Positions 45,537 to 60,000 of a stretch of 64,000 nt of DNA are shown here, one piece after another. Every line of letters begins with the position of its first letter. The first letter of the stretch is position 1. Under the pieces are notes generated by a model. The model had not been told where the DNA came from. It saw nothing but the letters and a program-made list of their open reading frames with translations, and searched no databases. Origin of the DNA: Zingiber officinale (taxonomy: Eukaryota; Streptophyta; Magnoliopsida; Zingiberales; Zingiberaceae); the NCBI RefSeq assembly GCF_018446385.1, contig NC_056000.1, positions 56,762,722-56,826,721 on the forward strand, in the 5' to 3' direction. The translations under genes and the position numbers were made by a program.

Positions 45537-46970
45537 GTTTTTTCAGCATTGAGACATGAAATACATTATGAATGGCTGACATTTCCTGCAGTAGTTCCAG
45601 CTCCTAAGCTACCTTGCCAACCCTTCTAGTGATCCGGTATGGCCCCACATAACGTGGACTCAACTTCCCCTGCTTTCCAAACCTCATTACTCCTTTCATA
45701 TGAGCTACTTTAAGAAACACTGAGTCCCCAACATCAAATTCTAGTGGTCTACAGCGCACATCCGCATAGCTCTTCTGCCGGCTCTGAGCTGTTTCTATCC
45801 TCTGGCGAATGTTCTGAATGGCTTTGGTGGTGTCCTCGATAAGATCTGTCTAGAGTCTCATTTCTTTCTTTTCACCACCTTCATACCAACAGATAGGGGA
45901 TCTACATCTCCTCCCATATAGAGTCTCGTAGGGTGTCATTCTGATAGTAGCTTGATAGCTATTATTATATGTGAATTCCGCTAAACATCGGTATCGACAC
46001 CAACTCCCTTTGAAATCTAAGGCACAAGCCCATAGCATATCCTCCAGGAATTGATTTACTTGTTCTGTTTGCCCATTAGTTTGATGATGAAATGTGGTAC
46101 TAAATCACAGCTTAGTGCCAAGAGTTCTTTGAACACACTCCCAGAAGTGTAAAGTAAAGCGACCATCTCTATCAGAAATTATGGTCTTGGGAACTCCATG
46201 CAATCTAATGACCTCTTTAACGTAAAATTGCACTAGGTGTTCAATAGAGTAGGATATTCTGATAGCTAGAAAATGAGCAGACTTAGTCAATCTATCCACT
46301 ATTACCCAGATAGCATCGTAACCATTCGTGGTTCTGGGTAGTCCTACTATGAAGTCCATAGATATATCCTTCCACTTCTACTCTGGAATTTGGATAGGCT
46401 GCAGAACTCCGCCCGATCTCTGATGTTCTGCTTTAACCCGTTGGCATGTCAGGTAGGTACTGACATATCTTGCGATATCTCTTTTCATTCCAGACCACCA
46501 GAAGCATTCCTTTATATCTTGGTACATCTTGGTGGAACTAGGATGAATTGCATAGGGTGTTCCATGGGCTTCATCTAGAATTTTCTTACACAGCTCTTCT
46601 TGATTAGGGACACATAGGCGATCACCATAATATAATACTCCATGGTCTGATACCCGGAACTCTCCATTTCCTCCTTTCTATATTCCCTGCTTGATTTTCT
46701 GAATAATAAGATCTTCCTCCTGCCCTTTCTGTATATCTGCAAGCAGTGCTGACTCTAATGTCAAAGTGGAGAGTTGCCTAACAACGATTTCAAGTCCAAA
46801 ATTTTCTAATTCTAGTTGTAGGGGAGGGGCCATGGTAGATAAGAATAATAGAGCGACACAAGATTTCCTACTTAGTGCATCTACCACTTTGTTCACCTTC
46901 CCTGGATGATAGAGGATTTCACAGTCATAGTCTTTGACCAGTTCAAACCATCTCCGCTATCTCATGTTCA
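45537..46970 (-). pseudogene. Element A copy 2 pol remnant
   Basis: Collinear with 6952-8380. The integrase core is split by a stop after GTKL (frames 46359-46105 and 46038-45850 are in phase), while MDFIVGLP and ISDRDGRF remain. The upstream stops at IPE*KW and MR*RRW are shared with copy 1. The RNase H tail (DALSRKS) is at 46678-46896. Confidence 0.85.
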
Positions 46971-47162
46971 CGTCACCATATGTGGGACTACAGGAGAGGC
47001 TTGCTGATTAGCAGCCAGGGTGGAAATAACCTGTTGCTGCTCCGCCAATTGTCTCTGCAGCTGAGCTACTACTTCTAAGAGGTTGCGCAGTGGTGCAAAC
47101 TCATTCGTCTCTTGTTGAGGTTCATTAATTCTTAGTTGTCTAGCCTGTCGTACTCTAGCCAT
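46971..47162 (-). pseudogene. Element A copy 2 gag N-terminus
   Basis: MARVRQARQLRINEPQQETNEFAPL and the glutamine-rich coil, open for 64 codons without the stop seen in copy 1. Joined to RNase H at the same deletion junction near 46971. Confidence 0.75.
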
Positions 47163-47392
47163 TATACATATCCGTGGACCAACCCGTGAGATTTTGCGTC
47201 AGCCTATCATCATTCTTACTTACTATTATTAGTACTTTATGTATAAGCATACTAAATCTTAACAACAGTTCTTACTAATCATAACAGGAATAAATGCGTA
47301 AAAGTTATGGAAAGTTACTTTCTTACTTGGAAGCTGCAGGATCAATGCTTGATGTGTGTGACGAAAAGATGGAACTGGCTCTGATACCAAAC

Positions 47393-49502
47393 TGTAATGT
47401 CCGCCTTTCTACAAACCTTAACTTATAGGACAAACGTTACCCTTTTCTGTATATTGTAAATTTCGGCATTCCTACCTATTACATCATGCTCAGTCCATAG
47501 ATATATTTTAACTTGTTACGATTGGTAGGACATGACTTGGAGCCAAGCAGAGCTGAAGGGGAGTCTAAAACTTCTAACGAGTCAGGGTCATGTGTCCATG
47601 ATAGGTAGTGTACTCCCGGCTAGCGCAGGGCATGGGCGTGTGAGGGTCACAAGACCGTGACCCTTGGCAGCGGAGAAGAGGGGCACGACGGTGTGAACCC
47701 ACACGACCGTGTCACTCCGACCGAGAGGAAGAGAGACACGGCCGTGTGAACCCACACGGCCGTGTAGCTTTGACCGAGAGGAAGAGGTGCACGGTCGTGT
47801 GATTCCTCACGGCCATGTCACCTTGGCCGAGGGGAAGAGGTGCACGCCCATGTGATTCCACACGGCCGTGTCACCTTGGCCGAAAGCAGGCAGTGGGAGG
47901 CCGTGTGAACCCGCACGACCATGCCACGAGCCATGCGAAGGGTCTCACCCTGCTCTACCAAAGAGCTTGTTCTCCTCTCTTTCCACTTATCCACGCCACT
48001 CTAAATTCTGCCAAACCAATAAATTTATCCTAAACAATTAGTGACAGTATTTTATGTAAAGCGGAGAGAAGAAAATATTCAAGTTCTAACATGTCCCCAC
48101 AATAACAAATTCTCTGATCTCCTTCCATTATTCCGTCACACACACACACACACACACACATACTGCTCCTGTTGCCTCCTCTTACTCAAGCTTTCCTTTT
48201 CCTTTATTTGCAGTATAAGGAAATGCAAATCTATAAGCGGATGCTTAGTAAGTACTATCTACTCACAAAATGATACATTAAAAGAGTACATGCTTTTTAA
48301 AACTGCTTGAGGAAAATGCAACAATGTAAACATGCTTTAAAAACTGCTTAGGGAAACACAAACATGCACTTGACAGTAACTCACACTAAAACCATACTTC
48401 GAAATATATACATGACATATATTTTTAAACCAGTTTATCATGCAAACCATCAACTCAAAAACCATGCTAGTAGTGTAAGGAACACAGGATTCTAGGCATA
48501 TTATAGAGTTCATCAAAGCTACACAATATAACTCAAATTCTCAACTAAGGAAACTTCCACTAAGACAACCCATGAAGTTTGTTTTACATAATTAGTGAAA
48601 ATAATAATCACTTGCTTGGGCCCGACATTGTACCACTTTACGTGTATCCTTAATAAGATCCGAGGTAGCTAATCTCGAACCTATCAAGGTGCTACTAGGC
48701 GGTCCAGGAGCCTAGGGGCGATCTAGGAGCCCACCCATGGACCTTGTGTCCAGTACATGCCTTTCTAAAGTAAAATATTTTCTTTTAACTATTAATTTCT
48801 TGTACTTGCACTTGCTTGGCATTTAGCCAAACACCTTATGTGCGCTTAATTTTCCCCATACTTATAGGGAAGCACTTTAGGCACCTGATTATTCTTCTTA
48901 GTCCCAAAACTTAATGGGAAGCAAATCAAGATGTTCTAAACATGCTCTTGATCCCAAAACTTTAGAGGGCATCTTACATATCATAGCATCTATCTATTTT
49001 AACATGCAATAAGCATATCATAACATGCAACATGCTTAAAACATATCGTAACATGTATTACTGAAGCTACTCATACTGCAGGTGAGAGATACTTACATCT
49101 TTTCACTAGATTTTACTACTATAAGATGTAGGGAAGACAAAACTCTCTTTTGCACGCTTTAATCTCCAAGCCACCCTTCCTCGCGCGAACTACCTCCTTG
49201 GGAGAGACCCTCTCCTTAGATTCTCCCCTTGGAAAGCCTTATGGCTTGGAGCCCTAGGGTTCTTGGCCGAAACTTGAAAGGAGGGAGGAGAAGTTTCGGC
49301 TAGAGGAGAAGAGGTGATCAAAATTAGGTTTTGATCTCATACATCCCATTTTATACTAAGTGGAAGTTGGAGAATCTCTTCACACATAATCTACATATAA
49401 TAAATTGTTTCATATTGCTCATGTGATGCTTTACCACCACCTAATGGCTACTTAAACCAATCTCAAGTAAGAGGTCTGGGGTTCAAATCCTAGCTCAGGC
49501 CA
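47393..49502 (-). repeat. Element A copy 2, 5' LTR (outer end deleted)
   Basis: Collinear with 8803-10920, same truncated right end, primer site complement at 47378-47389. CA tract at 48137-48160 is the shortest of the three. Confidence 0.82.
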
Positions 49503-49892
49503 CAGCTTCTTCCAGTACAGAAAATTATCCCCGTTGAATAGGGGAGGGTGTACTGTGTTGAAGCCTTCAATTTTTGAAATAATTAACCTACACATAAGGA
49601 AAAAATTAGACATAGAGAGTCCCAAGACTTGGTCTTGGATTAGTAGTGCGGGAGAAGAAAAGATAAACAAAAAAAAAAATTGAATTGGTGTTGCACCAAC
49701 TCAGATTAATAGCGACGAAAATTTTTTTCCAAAGAGGTAATAGTACCAGTTTGGAAAATTAAGAAAAATAACTGAAAACCGAAAACAAAATGAAAAAGGT
49801 TTCACCGCCTTGTCTGATTGGTGGTTGCACGAAATCAGAGCGGTACCTGCTCTGATACCACTTGTTGGATCGATGAAATTCGCTGGAAAATT
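49503..49892 (-). mobile_element. Piece C and start of LTR X, copy 2
   Basis: Matches 10921-11308 including the AAAATT join before element B. Confidence 0.7.
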
Positions 49893-52800
49893 TGATAACA
49901 AGTCTGTCACACCCGTAAATCAAATTAACAATGTATTTTCCACTGAACCCCTTTACTACACAATCATGTTGTAATAACGAGCCCAGGATTGATCCTCGAG
50001 GAACTAACAGTTGGATGTAATCTAGGATTGTATTTTATTTCTATTTTTGAGGTTTTTAATATGAAAATGGGGGTTTAAGCTTGAATCTAAATCTAACAAA
50101 AGTAAAGCACAGCAAATAAGAAATTAATCTAAAGCAATAGTTAAACCTAACTATGTGCCAGTGATCAAACCATAACGCATTGTCACCCTACATCATAATT
50201 AAACCATCAACACACTTAAACTAAATATGAAATAACGAGACGCAATTAAATCTGATCTAAAGCATAATCAAAACCCTAACTAAGAAATTAAACACTTAAC
50301 AATTAACTAAGCATCAAACAAGAATTAAACTAAATTGTATCAATGAAATTACAACTACCAAACATGAAATAAACTTCAACAAAACAAAGAAATGCTAAAT
50401 TGCAATGATAAGAACTTAACAAACATAAAAGGAATGTGTTCTAAGCTATAAAACAGTAGCAAAATGAAATAAACCCTAACTGATCCATTCTCACAACCAA
50501 TCTATCATGCAACACACTCTTGTCGTCACACAAGAATGCCAAAGTCGAGAACACCCAACTCTAGACCTCAATGAAGCATCTCAGTTGCGTCTCAGTTCAA
50601 GGTATGCTCAACTACGCCGACGGACCACCCCCGGCGAGCTAGAACAACCCTAAACCCATTCAAGTGCCGAAAATCTGGAAATCTGCAATTCTGGATCTCT
50701 GGATCTGGAATGATGTGGCGGACTGCGAATGGGCATCGGATGAAGCTCAATAACGTCAGCGGATCACCTCCAAGCGTCACTGATGGGAATCGGAGTCGCC
50801 GATTGGAAGAACACCACCAAATCGGCGCTGGAACAGAGAAATGTCGTGAACAGATTTCCGCCGGAGGAAACACCCACCGGAGGCTCCAGATGATCGGGAT
50901 GAGGCTGCCGAGAAGCTCTCCACCGAGGTTGAAGCTCGAGAGATTGATTGGAGAAGGAATCGGGGTCGAAACTCTCGGAGATGCTCGCCGCGGGATGAAG
51001 GACAGTGTGAAGAGATCGACACTGGAAAATACTGTAGCTTCTGGGTTTAAATCTAATCCAGATCTGAACGGATGGCTGAAATTGATTTGGAGCTTGATCA
51101 ACAGTGGAAACTCGCCTAAAATCCGATCCGAAAGTACTGAACTTAATCTAGGGTCTAGATCTACTCTCCCTTAAGTCGGATCGACCAGATCTTCACTTGA
51201 TGGTTCAGATCTGCCCAATCTTCGATGAACGGTCCAGATTAATTTGGGCTTGATCAATGGCTGTATGAACTCAGATCTGAATCAAAACCTTTGGATCTTC
51301 ATCTATGGCTGAGATCTCCTCCTCATTAGGTTGGATGGGCCAAATCTTCAATGGATGACTCAGATCTGCTTGATTGTAGATGAACGGTCCAAATAACTCC
51401 AAGGTTTAATCGTCTCGTTTAAACTCCGATTCGAGCCCAATTTCGGTTCGAATAGATCCAAATCCAAGATCCTTTGATGCCTACAAAATAAGAATAAAAT
51501 ATTAGCATCAAATAACACCAAAAATAAGACAATTTACAATTAAGCCCAAAATAAAGGCAATGCATAAAAATGTGATGTAACCATAATTTAAACCTATGAA
51601 ATCAACATCAAAACATGCATATATGAATCAAAATAATACAATGAAATCATGGTTATCAAGTCCCCCACACTTAGTCTTGAACGTCCCGTGCAAGTAAAGA
51701 AAACTAAAAAATATCTCCACAAAAACTTCCCTAGCAATACCTAGAAGATAGTAAAAAGAATTTAACTAAGATCATCTTAAGATCACTAACAATCATGAAT
51801 ACAATTCAAACAATAATCAGTATGTATAGTAATTTCTATCCAATTGAAAAATTAAGCAAGTTGCAATCTCACAAGAGATTTACCTATTCTAGCTCTCCTA
51901 CTCAAAAATATGTATAAGTGGAGCTCACTCAATGCAACTGATAACATTTCACTACCATAAACTTGCTTATTTTCTAATTCTCCACCACTATAAACATAGC
52001 ATACATGAATCAAATGGAATTTATCATCAAGAATTGAAATGGAATAAAAAAGGATAATGAAATGAATGTAGTAGCAAAAGAAAAGGCATTAATGAAGAAA
52101 ATGAGAGAATGAGAGTATTGGAGGAATATACTTGATGAGTTGACCAATTTTGATGTGTAAAAGATGAATACCATTTGTTATTATCAATACAAAAGATCAA
52201 GCTAAACTCCCCTTCAATTTGATGGCAATCCAAAATTCTTGATACTCTATCTCCACACTTGATACTCTTTTGTTTTGCCACTGTTTTTCCTTTCTTCTTC
52301 ACTGTTTTTACACTTCAATTTTAGCATTTTGAAAATAAAATAATCTCAACTCACCTCATGGAGAAGAGTTCCCTCCCCCACACTTAAAACAATGGTCGTC
52401 TCGGGTAATGAAACACATCCATCTATCCTTTGAAAGACAATCAATTGAATCCCTACTTACTGATTTCAGCACTGTAATGCAGCTGGAAAAATTAGCAACT
52501 TCAACAATCTGCAGTTCCAGTAAAATCAAATTTAAAGCAATGTTTGGTTAGAAATCAGCTGGAAATAAGGCATCATTTAAAACAAACTCGATATTAGAAA
52601 AGATTCACACTGTTTTTGCACAACAACAAAGTCACAGTTTTTTTTTTTCCTTTTTCTGAATTCTGTTTCATTTTAATTCAGTTCTGAACAGTCAATTAGT
52701 TTGCTAAATATGCTTGGATTCCGAAATTATTGCGCATATGCAAGAAGTAAAGCACAATTTATGTCACAACTTAGCTCCGAAAATCAAAGTTCTGCATAGC

Positions 52801-54024
52801 ATTGATACCATCAATAACAACAATCAGAATTCCAGCCTCTCCATTCTATTCATGCAGATTTCCAGAATTAAGCAATCTGAAATTACACTAAAGATTTCAT
52901 CTCACAAAGAAGTATAGTGTTCTTTGCTATATAGGACTTTCAACTTGATTCATTAAAAATTCAGCCTCTCCTGCAGCTTGATCACAGAAACTTGAAATGG
53001 CCAAAGATCAAAAGTTGCAAATTGAATTTTCCACGTGTACTTGGTTCTCAACCTGATACACTTCCTTTGTGCCACTACAAAGTGCAATTGGTGTTGATTC
53101 AATTCATGATAGGATGCTCGGCACAAACTAGCAGTGATTCATAATTCCAAGCTCCTTGCTGCTGTAAAAGTCCACTGCTACAAACTTCAACAGCTTTTCC
53201 TGATCAACAAATGTATTGAAAGTTTGACACAATTGCATGGCTCTGATTCCATATCCAGCATTCCATTACATTCTGAATTCTGCAATCTTCAGAAACGGCA
53301 AGGTAAATAACAGAATTCAGCAACAAAATTAGAATTCAGACCTTGATGAAATGGATATAACTATATAATTCCAGGTCCTGCATCTTTGGAAATGTATGCT
53401 CTACATCATGGTACAAGAGTGTTGTCATGGAAGATCGCAAACATTTGGTTGGAGCTCTTGAATTCTAACTCAAGCTGATAATCGAATTCTGCAGAAATCT
53501 GTAGATCAAATTGGCATACTCTGTAAAATTCCAGAACAGACCCTTTGAATTACTGAATAAAGATTCCAGCTCAGCAAAGATTCTTTGCTTAATGCTTTGG
53601 ACAGATTCTACAGCTAAACCTAAATGGATTCTAACTCTGCATTTTAAGAAACTGGTATTACTACAGAGTAGATATTCAGTTTCCAGCCTTTGGTTTGCAC
53701 CTCTGATTTGTATTCAACTTTCAGCCTAAAATCAAATAATTTCTAGTGAAGCAAGTTCAGCATCTATCAACACTAAAACAACAGATGGATTTAAATTTTT
53801 CCATGAATGAATGACTTAAATCTGCATTCCACTCAGCAAAAAAATAGATTTCAGCATTTCCTACATAAGTCCTTGACTCTGTATCAACTAATCATCATTT
53901 AGCTCCTAAAAATTCCAATTCCTTTTCATTGAGCTCCTTAAAAACCTTATCAATTCATCCTCTAAAAATTTTTCCAGGTTTTAGAAACTCAAGCTTGTTA
54001 TAACTCATTTATGGAAAAGCACAG
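49893..54024 (-). mobile_element. Element B copy 2, truncated
   Basis: 3' LTR 49893-51658 (1766 bp), polypurine tract after it, then the non-coding interior to 54024. There it breaks off at GCACAGAA (equivalent to about 15439) and passes directly into element A pol sequence. Confidence 0.82.
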
Positions 54025-54576
54025 AAGGATAATAGAGCTACACAAGATTTCCTACTTAGTGCATCTACCACTTTGTTCACCTTCCCTGGATGATAGAGGA
54101 TTTCACAGTCATAGTCTTTGACCAGTTCAAACCATATCCGCTATCTCATGTTCAGGTCACCATATGTGGGACTACAGGAGAAGCTTGCTGATTAGCAGCC
54201 AGGGTGGCAATAACCTACTACTGCTCCGTCAATTGTCTCTGCAACTGAGCTACTACTTCTAAGAGGTTGCGCAGTGGTGCAAACTCATTCGTCTCTTGTT
54301 GAGGTTCATTAATTCTTGGATGTCTATCCTATCGTACTCTAGCCATTATACATATCCGTGGACCAACCAGTGAGATTTTGCGTCAGCCTGTCATCATTCT
54401 TACTTACTATTATTAGTACTTTATGTATAAGCATATTAAATCTTAACAACAGTTCTTACTAATCATAACAGGAATAAATGCGTAAAAGTTATGAAAAGTT
54501 ACTTTCTTACTTGGAAGCTGCAGGATCAATGCTTGATGTGTGTGACGAAAAGATGGAACTGGCTCTGATACCAAAC
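54025..54576 (-). pseudogene. Element A copy 3, truncated pol/gag
   Basis: Begins in the RNase H tail at the equivalent of 8251, includes the deletion junction and the gag start region, then the primer site complement just before the LTR. Integrase and the 3' LTR are missing because the tandem duplication began here. Confidence 0.8.
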
Positions 54577-55318
54577 TGTAATGTCCGCCTTTCTACTAAC
54601 CTTAACTTATAGGACAAACATTACCCTTTTCTGTATATTGTAAATTTCGGCATTCCTACCTATTACATCCTGCTCAGTCCATAGATATATTTTAACTTGT
54701 TACGATTGGTAGGACATGACTTGGAGCCAAGTAGAGCTGAAGGGGAGTCTAAAGCTTCTAACGAGTCAGGGTTGTGTGGTCATGATAGGTAGTGTACTCC
54801 CGGCTAGCGCAGGGCACGGGCGTGTGAGGGTCACAAGACTGTGACTCTTGGTAGCGGAGAAGAGGGGCACGACGGTGTGAACCCACACGACCGTGTCACT
54901 CCGACCGAGAGGAAGAGAGACAAGGCCGTGTGAACCCACACGGCCGTGTAGCTTTGACTAAGAGGAAGAGGTGCACGGTCGTGTGATTCCACACGGCCAT
55001 GTCACCTTGGCCGAGGGGAAGAGGTGCACGCCCGTGTGATTCCACACGGCCGTGTCACCTTGGCCGAAAGCAGGCAATGGGAGGCCGTGTAACCCGCACG
55101 ACCGTGCCACGAGCCATGCGAAGGGTCTCACCCTGCTCTACCAAAGAGCTTGTTCTCCTCTCTTTCCACTTATCCATGTCACCCTAAATTCTGCCAAACC
55201 AATAAATTTATCCTAAACAATTAGTGACAGTATTTTATGTAAAGCGGAGAGAAGAAAATACTCAAGTTCTAACATGCCCCCACAATAACAAATTCTCTGA
55301 TCTCCTTCCATTATTCCG

Positions 55319-55358
<40 letters not shown>

Positions 55359-56696
55359 CTCCTGCTGCCTCCTCTTACTCAAGCTTTCCTTTTCCTTTAT
55401 CTGCAGTATAAGGAAATGCAAATCTATAAGTGGATGCTTAGTAAGTACCATCTACTCACAAAATGATACATTAAAAGAGTACATGCTTTTTAAAACTGCT
55501 TGAGGAAAATGCAACAATGTAAACATGCTTTAAAAAGTACTTAGGGAAGCACAAAAATGCACTTGACAGTAACTTATACTAAAACCATACTTCGGAAATA
55601 TATACATGACATATATTTTTAAACTAGTTTATCATGCAAACCATCAACTTAAAAACCATGCTAGTAGTGTAAGGAACACAGGATTCTGGTCATATTATAG
55701 AGTTCATCAAAGCTACACAATATAATTCAAATTCTCAACTTAGGAAACTTCCACTAAAACAACCCATGAAGTTTGTTTTACATAATTAGTGAAAATAATA
55801 ATCACTTGCTTAGGCCCGACATTGTACCACTTTGTGTGTATCCTTAATAAGATCCGAGATAGCTAATCTCAAACCTATCAAGGTACTACTAGGCGGTCCA
55901 GGAGCCTAGGGGCGATCTAGGAGCCCACCCATGGACCTTGTGTCCAGTACATGCCTTTCTAAAGTAAAATATTTTCTTTTAACTATTAATTTCTTGTACT
56001 TGCACTTGCTTGGCATTTAGCCAAACACCTTATGTGCGCTTAATTTTCCCCATACTTATAGGGAAGCACTTTAGGCACCTGATTATTCTTCTTAGTCCCA
56101 AAACTTAATGGGAAGCAAATCAAGATGTTCTAAACATGCTCTTGATCCCAAAACTTTAGAGGGCATCTTACATATCATAGCATCTATCTATTTTAACATG
56201 CAATAAGCATATCATAACTTGAAAGACGCTTAAAACATATCGTTACATGTATTACCGAAGCTACTCATACTGCAGGTGAGAGATACTTACATCTTTTCAC
56301 TAGATTTTACTACTATAAGATGTAGGGAAGACAATACTCTCTTTTGCACGCTTTAATCTCCAAGCCACCCATCCTCGCGTGAACTACCTCCTAAGGAGAG
56401 ACCCTCTCCTTAGAATCTCCCCTTGGAAAGCTTAAGGCTTGGAGCCCTAGGGTTCTTGGCCGAAACTTGAAAGGAGGGAGGAGAAGTTTCGGCTAGAGGA
56501 GAAGAGGTGATCAAAATTAGGTTTTGATCTCATACATCCCCTTTTATACTAAGTGGAAGTTGGAGAATCTCTTCACACATAATCTACATATAATAAATTA
56601 TTTCATATTGCTCATGTGATGTTTTACCACCACCTAATGGCTACTTAAACCAATCTCAGGTAAGAGGTCATGGGCTCAAATCCTAGCTCAGGCCAC
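54577..56696 (-). repeat. Element A copy 3, 5' LTR
   Basis: Collinear with 8803-10920. CA tract 55320-55356 is the longest. Same truncated outer end. Confidence 0.82.
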
Positions 56697-57083
56697 AGCT
56701 TCTTCCAGTACAGAAAATCATTCCCGTTGAATAGGGGAGGACGTACTGTGTTGAAGCCTTCAATTTTTGACATAATTAACCTACACACAAGGAAAAAAAT
56801 AGACATAGAGAGTCCCAAGACTTGGTCTTGGATTAGTAGTGTCGGAGAAGAAAAGATAAACTGAAAAAAAATTGAATTGGTGTTGCACCAAGTCAGATTA
56901 ATAGCGACGAAATTTTTTTCCAAAGAAGTAATAGTACCAGTTTGGAAAATTAAGAAAAAAAACTGAAAACCGAAAACAAAATAAAAAAGGTTTCACCGCC
57001 TTGTCTGATTGGTGGTTGCACCAAATCAGAGCGGTACCTGCTCTGATACCACTTGTTGGATCGATGAATTTCGCTGGAAAATT
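56697..57083 (-). mobile_element. Piece C and start of LTR X, copy 3
   Basis: Matches 10921-11308. Confidence 0.7.
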
Positions 57084-60000
57084 TGATAACGAGTCTGTCA
57101 CACCCGTAAATCAAATTAACAATGTATTTTCCACTGAACCCCTTTACTATACAATCATGTTGTAATAACGGTGCCCCCGCGGGCTGGATCAACCGGTTAA
57201 GGCGTGGCATCCTTGCACAATGAGTCGTAGGGTCGAAGGTCCACGGACGCGCACTGGATGAATAATCTGGGCCGGCTGTGTTAAATTCCGGAGACACCAC
57301 GCTTTACCCGGGCCAACATTCACCGCTGATTTACCTCCTCCTAGGATCCCTGTGGGGCCAGGCCTAGGGGGCCGCTGGGCGGCAGGACCCGCCTTTTTGT
57401 ACAATGTTATAATAACGAGCCCAGGATCGATCCTCGAGGAACTAACAATTGAATGTAATCTAGGATTGTATTTTATTTCTATTTTTGAGGTTTTTAATAT
57501 GAAAATGGGGGTTTAAGCTTGAATCTAAATATAATAAAAGTAAAGTACAGCGAATAAGAAATTAATCTAAAGCAATAGTTAAACCTAACTATGTGCCAAT
57601 GATCAAACCATAACGCATTGTCGCCCTACATTATAATTAAACCATCAACACACTTAAACTAAATATGAAATAACGAGACACAATTAAATCTGATCTAAAG
57701 AATAATCAAAACCCTAACTTAGAAATTAAACACTTAGCAATTAACTAAGCATCAAACAAGAATTAAACTAAATTGTAACAATGAAATTACAACTACCAAA
57801 CATGAATTAAACTTCAACAAAACAAAGAAATGCTAAATTGCAATGATAAGAACTTAACAAACATAAAAGGAATCTGTTCTAAGTTATAAAACAGTAGCAA
57901 AATGAAATAAACCCTAACTGACCCATTCTCACAACCAATCTATCAAGCAACACACTCTTGCCGTCACATAAGAATGCCAAAGTCGAGAACACCCAACTCT
58001 GGACCTCAATGAAGCATCTCAGCTGCGTCTCTGTTCAAGGTATGCTCAACTACGCCGACGGACCACCCCCGGCGAGCTAGAACAACCCTAAATCCACTCA
58101 AGTGCCGAAAATCTGGAAATCTGCAATTCTGGATCTCTGGATCTGGAATGATGTTGCGGACTGTAGATGGGCATCAGATGAAGCTTAATAACGTCAGCGG
58201 ATCACCTCCAAGCGTCACTGATGGGAATCGGAGTCGCCGATTGGAAGAACACCGCCAAATCGGTGCTGGAACAGAGAAATGTCATGAACAGATTTCCGCC
58301 GGAGGAAACACCCACCGGAGGCTCCAGATGATCGGGATGAGGCCGCCGAGAAGCTCTCCACCGAGGTTGAAGCTCGAGAGATTGATTGGAGAAGGAATCG
58401 GGGTCGAAACTCTCGGAGATTCTCTCCGCGGGATGAAGAACATCGTGAAGAGATCGACACTGGAAAACACTGTAGCTTCTAGGTTTAAATCTGATCCAGA
58501 TCTGAACGGATGGCTGAAATTGATTTGGAGCTTGATCAACGGTGGAAAGTCGCCTAAAATCCGATCCGAAAGTACTGAACTTGATCTAGGGTCTAGATCT
58601 ACTCTCCCTTAGGTCGGATTGACCAGATCTTCACTTGATGGTTCAGATCTGCCCAATCTTCGATGAACGGTCCAGATTAATTTGGGCTTGATCAATGGCT
58701 GTATGAACTCAGATCTGAATCAAAACCTCTGGATCTTCATCTATGGCTGAGATCTCCCCCTCAATAGGTTGGATGGGCCAAATCTTCAATGGATGACTCA
58801 GATCTGCTTGATTGTAGATGAACGGTCCAAATAACTCCGAGGTTTGATCGTCTCGTTTAAACTCCGATTCGAGCCCAATTTCAGTTCGAATAGATCCAAA
58901 TCCAAGATCCTTTGATGCCTACAAAATAAGAATAAAATATTAGCATCATATAACACCAAAAATAAGACAATTTACAATTAAGCCCAAAATAAAGGCAATA
59001 GATAAAAATGTGATCTAACCATAATTTAAACCTATGAAATCAACATCAAACCATGCATATATGAATCAAAATAATACAATGAAATGATGGTTATCAAATC
59101 TCCCACACTTAGTCTTGAACGTCCCGTGCAAGTAAAGAAAACTAAAAAATATCTCCATAAAAAATTCCCTAGCAATACCTAGAAGATAGTACGAAGAATT
59201 TAACTAAGACCATCTAAAGATCACTAACAATCATGAATACAATTCAAACAATAATCAGTAGGTATGGTAGCTTCTATCCAATTGAAAAATTAAGCAAGTT
59301 GAAATCTCACAAGAGATTTACGTATTCTAGCTCTCCCACTCAAAAATATGTATAAGTGGAGCTCACTCAATGCAACTGATAACATTTCACTACCATAAAC
59401 TTGCTTATTTTCTAATTATCCACCACTATAAACATAGCATACATGAATCAAAAGGAATTTATCATCAAGAATTGAAATGGAATAAAAAAGGACAATGAAA
59501 TGAATGTAGTAGCAAAAGAAAATGTATTAATGAAGAAAATGATAGAATGACAGTATTGGAGGAATATACTTGATGAGTTGACCAATTTTGATGTGTAAAA
59601 GATGAATACCATTTGTTATTATCAATACAAAAGATCAAGCTAAACTCCCCTTCAATTTGATGGCAATCCAAAATTCTTGATACTCTATCTCCACACTTAA
59701 TACTCTTTTGTTTTGCCACTGTTTTTCCTTTCTTCTTCACTATTTTTACACTTCAATTTCAGCGTTTTGAAAATAAAATAATCTCAACTCACCTCATGGA
59801 GAAGAGTTCCCTCCCCCACACTTAAAACAATGGTTGTCTCGGGCAATGAAACACATCCATCTATCCTTCGAAAGACAATCCATTTGAATCCCTACTTACT
59901 GATTTCAGCACTGTAATGCAGCTGGAAAAATTAGCAACTTCAACAATCTGCAGTTCCAGTAAAATCAGATTTAAAGCAATGTTTGGTTAGAAATCAGCTG

